A stretch of 64,000 bases of DNA, from NCBI RefSeq assembly GCF_029338375.1, contig NZ_CP119806.1, positions 1-64,000 of the forward strand, written 5' to 3'. Source of the DNA: Halorussus lipolyticus. Lineage in GTDB: Archaea; Halobacteriota; Halobacteria; Halobacteriales; Haladaptataceae. This document shows, piece after piece, positions 32,115-41,486 of this stretch. Every line of letters begins with the position of its first letter. The stretch's first letter is position 1. Both the position numbers and the translations under genes were made by a program. The notes beneath the pieces are model-generated. The model saw only the letters and a program-made list of their open reading frames with translations, searched no databases and had not been told where the DNA came from.

Positions 32115-32843
32115 CTAGGAGAGAACGAAGTAGTTGTCTCCGCCGGCTTCTGCTCCTACTGCGTACTTGACATAGTCGTAGGCGTAATGCGAGATAGTGA
32201 TGCGGTCATGCATTTCCATATCTCGGTCCATCGTCCAGATCTCGAAGTCATCTTCACCCGGTTGAGGAATCATCTCTTTGTTATCCATATTTGACTTAGC
32301 CGTATACCGCATCTGGCCATTCTTGAACTCTTGAGTCACATCAAACTCATCTTTGTGTTCCTCGTACATTGACCGAAGAAACTGGTGGTACTCGGTGTGA
32401 ACCTGAGCTAGCACTTTCTCAATCCGTTCAAAGGCCAGTTGCAGTGTTGGCGGATCAGTACTTTCGACTTTGAGCTCAACCTTGAAATCCTCTGGACCCA
32501 ACTCAACGAAGTTCATACCTCTCACTAGTGGATTGCCCAGCTCTGTTGATCTCTTCATATAGATCTGCAGGTAGTGGTACCGCATATCCGTCTCAAGCTG
32601 AAATAAATCATTCGGACGGTTCGGATCGCTGACCGAAACGGTTAGGTACGTCAGTTCCTCCTCATCATCAAAAGCACAATTGCGTAGCTGTAGGTTGATT
32701 TGCTCACCAACTTCAGGTGTGAAAGAGATTTCTTGGCCGGCGACGGCGTCGAAGATATTCCTGCGAGTATCCGATGTTGATTCTTGCTCAGGGGTTATGG
32801 ATTGTGCCAATCTGATGGAGGATATGATACTACTGATGTCCAT
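32115..32843 (-). CDS. Hypothetical protein
   Basis: A 242-residue soluble protein with no signal or membrane segment and no family I recognise. It has a strand-rich N-terminal half (QEISFTPEVGEQINLQLRNC; ELTYLTVSVSDPNRPNDLFQ) and a helical segment (LAFERIEKVLAQVHTEYHQFLRSMYEEH). A TATA-like ATCATATA at 32864-32871 is about 25 bases before the ATG, so it is a monocistronic leaderless gene. Codon use is AT-richer than the backbone, suggesting later acquisition. Confidence 0.6.
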   Translation of the reverse strand: MDISSIISSIRLAQSITPEQESTSDTRRNIFDAVAGQEISFTPEVGEQINLQLRNCAFDDEEELTYLTVSVSDPNRPNDLFQLETDMRYHYLQIYMKRSTELGNPLVRGMNFVELGPEDFKVELKVESTDPPTLQLAFERIEKVLAQVHTEYHQFLRSMYEEHKDEFDVTQEFKNGQMRYTAKSNMDNKEMIPQPGEDDFEIWTMDRDMEMHDRITISHYAYDYVKYAVGAEAGGDNYFVLS

Positions 32844-32871
32844 AAGATAGATCGTGGGCTCAAATCATATA

Positions 32872-33181
32872 GATGTCTGGTGACCATGGCGAAATTAGAT
32901 CTCAGCCCGGTAAATGTCAGATCTATATTCTTCACAGCCCACGCCCTAGTGGAGTTCTAAGGGGCGAGGTCGGTTGACGAGCCGCGACGATGTCTTCGGG
33001 AGTGAACGACTGAAGGCTCGTCAGAGCTTCTCTCTGACGGTGTAAGCACCGCAACGGAGTGAGGAGCGCAGCGAGCCGCGGCCGTCGAGCGGCCGAGGGC
33101 CTTTGTGGACTACTCGATCCCGTCTGTCCCCGAGAACCGTACTCAGGGAACGTTTATTTGAGCGGGCTGACGTGAACCGAT
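32872..33181. other. Intergenic with a structured G+C-rich repeat
   Basis: Contains a non-coding block at 33042-33104 (GTAAGCACCGCAACGGAGTG then GAGGAGCGCAG, ending GAGCGGCCGAGGGCCTTT) that recurs in altered form at 38202-38264. No gene is seen. Confidence 0.6.
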
Positions 33182-34465
33182 ATGAATCGTAGACAGGTCC
33201 TCGCTGGCGCTGCCCTCGGAAGTACTGCCCTCACAGGGTGTACTTCTCGCCTTCCCTCCATTGGTTCCTTATCGACCACGTCGGGTCGCACGGAACCGCT
33301 TCCCGGCGAAGACGACGAGTCGTGGGCACAGTTCGGGTGAACGGCCGCCCATCCCGGACAGAATACGGACGTCACTATCGAGAGTCCTCAAGTACGCTGG
33401 CAGACGACCCTCCCTGCGGGTGTCACCCCTCCGGCAGTCGTCGGCGAGACGGTGTTCGTCAGCGGCGGTATCTTCAACGACCACAACGAGGACCACGCCG
33501 CAGGCGGCGTGTACGCCTTCGACCGTGAGACAGGCGACGAGAAGTGGAAGACGACATTCCCAGCGCTCGGTGGTGGGTTCGCTGGCTGTCCGCCGACGAT
33601 CTACAAGGGGTCGGTCTATGTTGGCGACGCTGGGGAGCACTACTTTCACGCGCTCGACGCTCGGACTGGTGAGAAACGATGGCATCTCGATCTCGACGGG
33701 TCAGTGAACGAGGCGATTCCTGCGGCGAACGACCGCGTCTGCTTCGTCGAACAGGAGGCCGCGATTGGTGTCGATACACAGGGCGAGGAACGTTGGCGTT
33801 ACACCAAGGACGGTCACGTCTTCCTCGCTCCACCGGCCATCGCTGACGGGACGGCGTACGTGGGGTCCGTCTACGACGAGCGCGACCAGAGCGAAAGCGA
33901 GGACAATACCTCGTCGCTCCTCGCGGCAGTCGAGGTCGAAACGGGCGAGGAACAGTGGGCACACCAACTGGGCGAGAATTTCCACAGTCTCGTGGTGGAC
34001 GACGACAACGACACCCTGTTCGCCTGCGATACGCGCGCCGTCTACGCCGTCGAGACGGCAACGGGGACTCAACGCTGGCGACATGTCATCGAGGACTTCG
34101 GCCTCGGAGAACTCGCCGTGGGCGACGAGACGGTGTTTGTCGCCGATGGTCGAACGCTCCGAGCATTCGAACGCGCCGACGGGAGTACGCGGTGGCAGTT
34201 CGAGATCGAGTCAGGCTATCTGCGGACAACCCCGGTCGTTATCGACGGCGCGGTCGTGGTGACGTCCGAACACCCCCAACAGCTGTCGACCGACGCGACG
34301 ACCTACGCGCTCGACATTAAGACAGGTGACATTCGCTGGACGTACCAACAGCCGGGGAACATGGGGTATTCCGCGGCGGCCGTGGGCGACGCGCTCTATC
34401 TTCCGGTGTATCGAGGTGGCGGGGAAACAGAAGCGACGCTGACGGTCTTGGAGGCCGAGCAGTAA
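33182..34465 (+). pseudogene. PQQ-type beta-propeller lipoprotein with a nonsense codon
   Basis: The ATG at 33182 opens a signal peptide MNRRQVLAGAALGSTALTGC with a lipobox Cys. After 52 codons an in-frame TGA (33338-33340) interrupts it, and the same frame continues for 375 codons with PQQ-like propeller blades (GGVYAFDRETGDEKWKTTFP, YFHALDARTGEKRWHLDLDG and others). The propeller part could still be made from a later start but would stay in the cytoplasm. It converges on a paralogous intact gene at 34477. Confidence 0.85.
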
Positions 34466-34476
34466 CTGACAGATTG

Positions 34477-35679
34477 CTAGGCGGACTCGAAGGCGACGAG
34501 TCGCTGTCGAAATGGATCAACTAGAAAGAGACATCCTGCACCGACGGCGGGCGCGGCGAACGTGGCCGGATCGAATGCTGTCTCCCAAAGCTTCCGCCCA
34601 GAGAGCTTCACTTGGAGACCGTTTCCATGTCGGATTGCGACCGCGCGGTGGCTCGGTGCGATGATGGCGTTCTCGAGTACCGGCGATGGAGACGACATGA
34701 CGGTCGTCCGAAGGTCGAACGACCAGCGGGTCTCACCACTCTTGGGGTTGAGTTCTCGGACTGTATCGCCGTCTTTGGCGTATACTGCATCGCCGGATAG
34801 CGTTGGTGCGGAGGTCCCACCAATGTCATCGCGCGACCAGCGACCTGAGCCGTCGAGAGTGAACGCTCGGAGCTGTTTGTAGCCCTGTGCGTAGACACCG
34901 CGCTCGCCGACGGAGACGCCCAGCGCGTACCTCACGTCGTCCCGCCAGCGCTGTTCGCCTGTCTTGCGGTTGAGTGCGAGGACGCCATGCCGTACAGGGA
35001 CGTACACCCGGTCTTCGGTCACCGCGGGCGCGATATTCCCTGTGACGCTGACAGAGTCCGGAATATTATACTCGTGATATTCGAGCGGTTCGAGACCGTT
35101 GTATCGCCACAACTCCTCGCCGTTCGAGAGCGCGACAACGGCGTTGCTGGTCCGAGCATAAACTGTGCCCTTCCGAAGAGTGAGTGCATATACTGCGTCG
35201 TCGCCGACTTTCCGTGCCCACTTTCTATTGCCGTCTGTCGCGTCGTAGGCGTAGACGAATGCGCCTTCCTCATCGGTCGTTCGGTCGTAGGCTGGCACGT
35301 AGACTGTCGAACTATCGGAATCGTAGGCAGGTGTCCCACCGGGTTCGTGCGGGAGGTCAGCTTCGAAGGTACGCTTGCCGCTCGTGGCTCTAATTGCAGT
35401 AAGCGTGTTCTGCGTAGCGATGAACATTCGACGATCACCGACGATGGGAGAAGTGTAGGGCCAGCCGCCAATATGAGCGTCCCATGCTTCGGTGACCTTC
35501 GAGGGTACGGTCGCATTCGGATAGAAGGCGGTGTTCGTCGGAGTACGGGCTACCTGCGGCCAGTCGCCTAACGGGAGCGACCCAGACTCTTCGAAGGTAG
35601 CACAGCCAGCGAGACCAGTTGTGAGTCCACTGGCCGCGGTGAGGAGGGCTCGCCGCGAGAACGTTGGAGAGGGCATCAT
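34477..35679 (-). CDS. PQQ-type beta-propeller lipoprotein
   Basis: About 400 residues from the ATG at 35679 (or 35676). A twin-arginine signal (SRRALLTAASGLTTGLAGC) with a lipobox Cys marks it as a Tat-exported lipoprotein, standard for haloarchaeal surface proteins. Repeated blades follow: TLTAIRATSGKRTFEADLP, AFVYAYDATDGNRKWARKVG and VLALNRKTGEQRWRDDVRY. Such PQQ-like propellers usually bind partners or redox cofactors outside the cell; the lack of a dehydrogenase domain favours a binding role. It is tail to tail with the broken paralogue. Confidence 0.85.
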   Translation of the reverse strand: MMPSPTFSRRALLTAASGLTTGLAGCATFEESGSLPLGDWPQVARTPTNTAFYPNATVPSKVTEAWDAHIGGWPYTSPIVGDRRMFIATQNTLTAIRATSGKRTFEADLPHEPGGTPAYDSDSSTVYVPAYDRTTDEEGAFVYAYDATDGNRKWARKVGDDAVYALTLRKGTVYARTSNAVVALSNGEELWRYNGLEPLEYHEYNIPDSVSVTGNIAPAVTEDRVYVPVRHGVLALNRKTGEQRWRDDVRYALGVSVGERGVYAQGYKQLRAFTLDGSGRWSRDDIGGTSAPTLSGDAVYAKDGDTVRELNPKSGETRWSFDLRTTVMSSPSPVLENAIIAPSHRAVAIRHGNGLQVKLSGRKLWETAFDPATFAAPAVGAGCLFLVDPFRQRLVAFESA

Positions 35680-35841
35680 CGGAGTAGTCCCATTGATACT
35701 GGAAAAGTTTTCTGAATGATTATATCTTGGTTCTCGACCAAGAGTCCCGAAAATCCTGTTACTCACCCTCTGCGTTCAGTTCGCCTGAACGAGAATTTAT
35801 CGGGCTACAGCGTGAGCAATAGCTGATTCGACGGATTCCAC

Positions 35842-36369
35842 ATGCCTTCCGATGACTCCTCTCCGACTTCCTCCGAACGACAGTATATTCGAATCCAGCC
35901 GACCACCGACTCGCTCTCGGTCGATTCGGTAACGACGCAGTTTACTCGTCTCCATCGTTTCCTCATGAACGACGACGAGCGCTCGTGGTCACGACGACTC
36001 GTCTCGAAGACTGATCCAGACCCGAGGACACTCGAATGGCTCTTCGTCGCCTCACCCGATGGTCGCCTCGAATACTACGTCGGGCTACCCACATCCGACG
36101 ACGACCGAGAACTCGAGTCGCTCGAAGGACTCCTCCGAAGTCTCTTTCCGGATAGCTACGAACTCGACCGATCCTCGTTCGACCTCGATGAATTCCTCGG
36201 CTTCCGATTACTCGACGAGCACACGGCCGACGATTTCGAGACCCTCAATCCTCCGACGGACGATTCCCAACGAACGACACCTCGCCTCCGGAAACCTTTT
36301 GGAACTACTGAATCGTCTCCATGCTCAGTCACCATCTTCGTCGGGGGGAGAATTTCGTTCGAGAAATGA
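35842..36369 (+). pseudogene. N-terminal fragment of a conjugation ATPase
   Basis: 175 codons resembling the first part of the 1460-residue protein at 58784-63166: RQYIRIQPTTDSLSVDSVTT then LEWLFVASPDGRLEYYVGLP, ending with the DLDEFLGFRLLDEHTADDFET region. The ATPase core that should follow is absent and the last codons are unrelated. It is on the opposite strand from the intact copy. A relic of a second transfer region. Confidence 0.7.
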
Positions 36370-36585
36370 AAGAGAACGCTACGTCAGAAGGGAGTGATGA
36401 AAGCACGCCTTCGCTTCAGCAGTCAGGGCAAGTTTCGCAACAATTGGTCTTACAGTACGAGGCCTACCCACTCCGGTAATCACCGTAGGTACAGTTTCCG
36501 GAACAACACTACCAACTGCCGCAGAAGAAACAGTCCTGACCACCGATACAAGCGGACGTATTGACTGAGAGTCGTTGCCCGAAGT

Positions 36586-36761
36586 GTAGATTTCGCTCGT
36601 TGCCATGATACTCACGAGGGTCTTAAACACGTCGCGGTGGAGCAACAGCAGAGTTGACTGCTGTGGCGAAAGCCCGGTCGCGAAACGGCACGTGGGCCGT
36701 GAGCGGCCCGGACCGTGGAGGTGGTGGGAGGTGGCGGTGACCGCACCACACCAGCAAAAAA
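36586..36761. repeat. Partial duplicate of the tfb 5' region, copy 2
   Basis: 36586-36620 matches the start of tfb (MATSEIY in the minus frame) and its 5' flank, then 36624-36761 repeats the element found at 31711-31832, with an extra AGGTGGTGGG inside. About 50 bp, including hairpin G, are missing between the two parts. The tfb coding sequence stops matching after seven codons. The stretch 36370-36585 before it shows nothing recognisable. Confidence 0.8.
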
Positions 36762-36774
36762 GGGGGTACTCGGG

Positions 36775-37671
36775 CTATTCCCACCAGCGACCGCGCTCAG
36801 GGAACTGGATGGTCGTCCACCCGGTCACGGCCAACGAGACGCGCCCTTCGTACCAGTTCCGGGCCGCTCCGCGAATGCACACTTGCTCGCCTTCCTCCAT
36901 CCATGGCGCTCGCGAGTTTTTCCAGACCGTCACTCGAACTCGCCCGCTTTCGTCCGCGATAAGGCCGACTTGCGCGATACTTGGATGCGATGGCTCCCAC
37001 AACGTCTCGACACGCCCGGAGATGCTCACCTCCTTGCGATTCACGTCTTCGAGTTTGCCGATTGGAATCACCTGTCCCGGGGCCGTCTGCAATTCTTCGT
37101 GGACGCCGACGACTGCACTCATCAGGCTCGCTCCTTCGACCACGCGCTCGGCCAATCGCCGACTGATCGCCGCTCTCGTCCACCCATCCAACTTCTCGCT
37201 CAATCGCTTCGCCTGTTCGTTCACGCTCGATAGTTCGTCCTGCGACAGCTCCTCGCGTGGGTCCGGCCGCTCCGGGTCTGCCATGGGGGTCACGCTTGCC
37301 GCCCGCTTCTGGAACTCTCGACGCCGCTCTTTGCTCCGTTTCGCCGCGATGTCTCGCGCTCGTTCTGCCCGACCATCCTGCCGACTGACTTTAGCTCTGA
37401 CACTAATTCGCTCTAGTTCCGCTTCCCGCGCCCGAATGCGCTCCTCCTGTTCGAGGGTCGCACCCTGAATTCGTTCGTTGTTCGTCTCCTTGATTCCGTC
37501 CGGATGGTTCGCATCTACCTTCGCCTGCGTCTCCTGCTCAACCGTCGCCCTCATCTCGGGAGTCTCCTTGACGACCTCGAAGCCATCCGCATCGACTTCC
37601 GTCTCGTCCGCCTGTTCGAGTGCCTGTTCATCGACCGAAACGACCTTGCCGCTTGCGTTGTTACTAGACAT
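36775..37671 (-). CDS. OB-fold ssDNA-binding protein (RPA-like)
   Basis: A 298-residue protein. Residues 1-130 are highly charged and helical (a probable coiled coil rich in E, R and A). From about 200 comes an OB-fold: VIPIGKLEDVNRKEVSISGR then LWEPSHPSIAQVGLIADESGRVRVTVW and VCIRGAARNWYEGRVSLAVT, the strand order of RPA-like nucleic-acid-binding domains. It would coat single-stranded plasmid DNA. The long hairpin at 37764-37814 lies upstream of the start, and it directly precedes the tfb-remnant duplicate. Confidence 0.75.
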   Translation of the reverse strand: MSSNNASGKVVSVDEQALEQADETEVDADGFEVVKETPEMRATVEQETQAKVDANHPDGIKETNNERIQGATLEQEERIRAREAELERISVRAKVSRQDGRAERARDIAAKRSKERRREFQKRAASVTPMADPERPDPREELSQDELSSVNEQAKRLSEKLDGWTRAAISRRLAERVVEGASLMSAVVGVHEELQTAPGQVIPIGKLEDVNRKEVSISGRVETLWEPSHPSIAQVGLIADESGRVRVTVWKNSRAPWMEEGEQVCIRGAARNWYEGRVSLAVTGWTTIQFPERGRWWE

Positions 37672-37763
37672 TGGTCTTACCGACCTGAAGGCGCTCACGC
37701 GCCCGACACCGCGATGTCCTACCATCGCGGATTTCCTCGACAACCACAACCAACAGACTCATC

Positions 37764-37814
37764 TGCGCTCTCGCTCGCGCCTTCGCGCGCCCCTTGGGGC
37801 GCGAGCGAGAGCGC
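37764..37814 (-). promoter_or_regulatory. Long leader hairpin N (OB-fold gene)
   Basis: A perfect stem of about 18 bp (minus strand TGCGCTCTCGCTCGCGCC, paired with its complement) around a loop containing CCAAGGGGCGCGCG. It has the same G-rich loop but no T-run, and lies 92 bases before the ATG at 37671. It is by far the most stable member. Confidence 0.6.
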
Positions 37815-38524
37815 ACCCGGAGAGGGGACGCATCCAGCACCGCGCGCCGTCTCGGCCGCCGCGAGCGTCCAGCGGAGTATGCGTCGCGGGGTGAGCACCT
37901 ACGGCGCGCAACCCCCGGTGGATACCCGCTGGCGTCGAGACCAGATTCACTTTAGCCCGGACCGGGCGCTCGCGGTGTGGAGAGCGCCCGCATGCCCGGA
38001 ATGGTCGGTCGCGAGTGACGCGGCGGTCTCGTGAGCGAAGCGAACGAGACGTCGGTGAGCTTGCTCACCGGAAGCCGGTAAGCGGCGAGCGGGGCGGGCC
38101 GTTGAGAGTCACTTGTCTTGTCGGCCATATCGTTCGGGGAGTCAACCACCGTCCTGGCGGACTCAGAAAGGGCGAGGCCGTCTCGGTCGTCCCCCGACCC
38201 TGCAAGCACCACAGGCACGAGGAGCGCAGTCGTGGTCGCGGGATGCCGAGCGGCCGAGGGCTTTCAAGGGAAGGGTCTTGTCGGTCCTCGCTGTGTTGTA
38301 TTCTCGACAGAGCCGTCCTCCAGCCGTCCGGATTCAACCTTCCGTCGAGTAGGACGGACGAAGCTCCCCGACGTTCAAGTAGCGGCCGTCGCCCTCTCCT
38401 TATGGACTTCCCTGTAACAGTCGCGCAATACAGAGCGTGATCGATAACGCGGGGAAAGTTATTTACCGTGAAGAGTTCACGCGCAAGTATGTCGTTGCCG
38501 TTCTCACGGCCATCACTCGACTAA
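37815..38524. other. Intergenic, G+C-rich, no gene recognised
   Basis: About 700 bp of G+C-rich sequence with many short dyads (for example GGTGAGCTTGCTCACC at 38054-38069). It includes the repeat block at 38202-38264. Frames present lack any protein-like pattern. Confidence 0.5.
38202..38264. repeat. G+C-rich non-coding repeat, copy 2
   Basis: GCAAGCACCACAGGCACGAG then GAGCGCAG and, after a variable middle, CGAGCGGCCGAGGGCTTT. It matches 33042-33104 at both ends with divergence inside. Confidence 0.55.
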
Positions 38525-38755
38525 ATGCTTTCTAAATCGATTCCCGGAACCGTACTGGTCCTTCTTGGTGGAGTGGTTCTGCTGGCTGGAAGCCTATATG
38601 GAATGGCTCTCGGCTTTACTGAACTGCTTTCACCGCCACCTTCTGGCCCAACGCCAGCCGGAAACAGTAACATCTTCAGTTCCGTTGGGGTCCTTCTTTT
38701 AATTGGCTCGGCAATTATCGTTCTTGGTGGACAGCTGATAGGGTACTCCAGATAA
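38525..38755 (+). CDS. Small membrane protein with two helices
   Basis: A 76-residue protein. Hydrophobic helices lie at about 8-32 (GTVLVLLGGVVLLAGSLYGM) and 52-73 (SVGVLLLIGSAIIVLGGQL), joined by a Pro/Ser-rich loop. It is the only gene in a long G+C-rich non-coding stretch. No family recognised; two-helix proteins of this size often sit next to toxin or transport genes, but nothing adjacent supports that. Confidence 0.6.
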   Translation: MLSKSIPGTVLVLLGGVVLLAGSLYGMALGFTELLSPPPSGPTPAGNSNIFSSVGVLLLIGSAIIVLGGQLIGYSR

Positions 38756-39127
38756 ATCCGCACCACAAATTGCGTACGTCACCTGCTGTCACACCTGAAG
38801 GACCTCAACAGAGTTAGGCTTCTCTTCTGTCCCGCCCGCTCTTGAACGCCAGCGTCGAGGGAATAGCAGAACTCACCACGGCCTCTTTGGAAATCTCAAC
38901 AAACACATGGTGTTAGCTGGATTTACTCCGCGTCCGTCGGTTCGACGACCGCCGACGACCGCACTTCAAGACATACCCACCGCTAGCCAACCTAGAGAGA
39001 ACAGGACTGCTCGGGCTTCCTTGGGAAGCGTGGGATAGTTCCTAGAGCGATTGCGTGGTGTGGACGGGGGTATGGTGACACCCCGTCGTGGTGGCTGTGC
39101 TAACACCACCTGCAAGCCGACTCGCCA
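38756..39127. other. Intergenic, no gene recognised
   Basis: 372 bp with no credible frame. A short dyad (GACGGGGT...ACCCCGTC, about 39063-39088) precedes the end of the coiled-coil gene and could be a terminator-like structure. Confidence 0.4.
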
Positions 39128-39874
39128 TCACTCGCCCTCGACGCTGGCGTCGTGAAGTTGGACGACGAGTCGGTGTTCGCCCGCCTGATTCTTATCCACG
39201 CGAACGGTACGTGGTGAGATGGCCGCGAGGTCCTCGATTTTCTCGAAGATGCGTTTGAGTTCGCTCGAGGCGAACGTCCGGTCAAAGTACGCGTTCAGGA
39301 ACGGCCGAACTGCTGGGGCGGTGTAGACGACGCGCTGGCCGTTCGCATCCGAGACCACTCTCCCCCATTCGTCGGGGTGTTCGAGGAGTGCTTGGGCGCG
39401 TTCGTGGACGGGGTAGACGCGGTCGGTAACGGCGTCAGGCCCCTGCTGGACGAGTCGCACGATTTTGTCTTTTTCGATTAGGTCAGCGTCCGATACGTCG
39501 ATGTCGGCTTCGTCGGCAATGTCCGAGAGCCGTTGTTTCAGGCGGGCGTCTGCTTGACTTCGCGTCTGTTGCTCGGTCTGGATGGTGTCGTGGAGATCGT
39601 GGACGTCCTCGCGCACATCCGCCTTCGCGCGAGCAATCTGTTGGGTGCGGTCTTTCTTGAGGCCCTCCTCGGCCTGCTTGCGGGCGTGGTGTTCTGCTTG
39701 GAGGTCACCTCGGAGTTCTTTAATCTCGGTTTCTTGGCGGTCGATAGTCGCCTGTTGGTCGTCCACATCGCTCCGGAGGTTCTGGACCTCCTCGCGGAGC
39801 TGGCGGACTTCCGTGGCGAGTTCTCCGATAGTCATTGCCGACACGGGTGTCTCGGCGTCTGGCTCAGACGACAT
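39128..39874 (-). CDS. Coiled-coil protein of unknown function
   Basis: A 248-residue protein. Residues 15-120 are a long heptad-rich coiled coil (EVRQLREEVQNLRSDVDDQQ... QTRSQADARLKQRLSDIADE), followed by a globular part (YPVHERAQALLEHPDEWGRV and PFLNAYFDRTFASSELKRIFEK) that ends with strands RLVVQLHDA. Similar coiled-coil plus compact C-terminal proteins are common on haloarchaeal plasmids. It could be a structural or DNA-associated factor; no motif allows more. Confidence 0.6.
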   Translation of the reverse strand: MSSEPDAETPVSAMTIGELATEVRQLREEVQNLRSDVDDQQATIDRQETEIKELRGDLQAEHHARKQAEEGLKKDRTQQIARAKADVREDVHDLHDTIQTEQQTRSQADARLKQRLSDIADEADIDVSDADLIEKDKIVRLVQQGPDAVTDRVYPVHERAQALLEHPDEWGRVVSDANGQRVVYTAPAVRPFLNAYFDRTFASSELKRIFEKIEDLAAISPRTVRVDKNQAGEHRLVVQLHDASVEGE

Positions 39875-40175
39875 GCGCGGTCACTCCCTCGTCGGCGTCG
39901 GTCTGACGGCGTAGAGTCGATCGAGCAGATGATTCAGCTAGTCGTGCGGGAGATTCAAGTCCCCGCGTCATGATTGCGTACATGGCTTCCGTAGGGTGCT
40001 TACGGAGGCTCACGCGGACTCGATGGTCCTAACATCGGGGTCCGCTTTTTGTGATGGACCTATCGGCGAGCGACAGGTCTGAGATTGTGTCTCCGTGAGT
40101 TCTCGTTTAGAGCCACACCTCATAAGCTTTGATACCAAGTAGTGTTATAGACAAACCAGAAGGTGTTAGAAGCAG
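39875..40175. other. Intergenic, no gene recognised
   Basis: About 300 bp. A TATA-like GTTATAG at 40143-40149 is about 30 bases before the next ATG. Nothing else stands out. Confidence 0.4.
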
Positions 40176-40490
40176 ATGGGTGATATGCAGTTATGGCAGT
40201 TGCGGAACCAGAGCGGAGTAATGCGTCCGTTGGTGTCTTGGATGACCAAATCTGATCCTGCTATCCTCGAATTCTTCGAGGAACAAGACATAGCCATGCC
40301 ACCAGCGGTGGTCTCGTTCAATATTCAGGGCGTCTCGCATCCGACGGTCAAGCGGCGAATGCCAGAATTGGCCAATCACAGACTATTGGAAAAAGTCGAA
40401 GGGAAGCGCGGATACTATCGGATTACTGAAAGGGGTCGACAGTATCTTGCCGGAGAGCTTGATGCGAGCGAACTGGAAGACGACGTATAA
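40176..40490 (+). CDS. Winged-helix repressor, PhiH1-like
   Basis: A 104-residue winged-helix protein with an extended N-terminus and WMTKSDPAILEFFEEQDIAM then PTVKRRMPELANHRLLEKVEGKRGYYRITERGRQYLAGEL. The latter part is the recognition helix and wing pattern of the phage PhiH1 repressor family of haloarchaea. It is probably a transcriptional repressor of its own promoter or of a lost neighbour; no phage genes remain nearby. Confidence 0.8.
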   Translation: MGDMQLWQLRNQSGVMRPLVSWMTKSDPAILEFFEEQDIAMPPAVVSFNIQGVSHPTVKRRMPELANHRLLEKVEGKRGYYRITERGRQYLAGELDASELEDDV

Positions 40491-40937
40491 CTGGTTCCGT
40501 GTCTCTTCTCCTTAAAATCGCTAATTGTCGAAATCCTGTTTTAAACGTCAGGTTAGGTGGTCACTTTGTTAATTCGTCCGGTAGGGGACCATCCCCGAAG
40601 TTGTCAGTAACAATTTGGCATTTATTCAGGAATCCAAGCGTCATTCGCTTTGTCGTTTATAAGTGAATGTATATACTGGGATCCGAAAGCGTTTCTCTCG
40701 GGTGACTGACGCCTCTGAGTTTATAATAGCAGAGTAACGGTACTTCGTGAGTAGCGAAATAGACTGAGTGGAGCAGAAATCTATGTATATTGAGACTCCA
40801 GATAATGGTGTCACGTGCATGTATCCTGGCGACTGTATATATTCACGTCAAAACTATGGTGTTATGCAAAAACATCGTGTCCACCCTTTTAAGGAGATGA
40901 GTAGTATACCTAGCATCGTGGCTTTCACCAAAGAAGA
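40491..40937. other. Intergenic upstream of a dead TBP gene
   Basis: 447 bp, AT-rich. No credible gene. The last 70 bp (TTTTAAGGAG near 40889-40898) probably held the promoter of the TBP-like pseudogene. Confidence 0.4.
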
Positions 40938-41486
40938 ATGAATATCGTAAGTACAATGCGAACTGGTTTTGTAGGGCGCGAGATGGACTTAGAACCGCTC
41001 GTTAGCGACCTTCAGTCACAACATGGTAAAGTAATGAATGCGAATTTTCGTGGCGATTCTATGGTGACCGTTCGATTGGAAGAAGCTGGCCCTGCTTACA
41101 CGATCTATTGAACGGGTTCATTCCAAATCCGGGGTGCTGAGACTGAAGCGGATTTAGTTTCGGCTGAGAATCGTTTTCGAGAGGCGCTAGATGAGCTTGA
41201 GATCGAAATAGATAATTACGAGTTTGAGCACGTCACTTCGGTGTTCCTGGAAAGCCTGAACCAAGAGATAGATCTTGAAGCTGCGGCGATTGCTTTAGGT
41301 CTGGAAAACACCGAGTATGAGCCGGAATAATTGCCAGGACTCATTCATCGCCTTCCTTCATTCGGGGTCACCTTGCTGGTCTTCGCAAGCGGGAAGATCA
41401 TCATCGGTGGAACTACCGAAAGAGATCAAGCTCTCGAAGCGGTGAATCAGCTACATGATCAATTGAGCACCATAGAACGCGTTTGA
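40938..41486 (+). pseudogene. tbp: TATA-binding protein with two nonsense codons
   Basis: One frame of 182 codons holds a whole TBP-like protein but is cut by TGA at 41109 and TAA at 41328. The first repeat reads NIVSTMRTGFVGREMDLEPL ... TIY-stop-TGSFQIRGAE. The second reads SLNQEIDLEAAAIALGLENTEYEPE-stop-LPGLIHRL then TLLVFASGKIIIGGTT. The second stop sits where the neighbouring TBP has Gln (EPEQFPGL), one base from TAA. So both lesions look like point mutations in a formerly functional gene. Confidence 0.88.

Noticed and set aside
36605-37468. 287-codon plus-strand frame opposite the OB-fold gene
   Set aside because: Ser/Arg-rich antisense shadow of the charged N-terminal region of 36775-37671.
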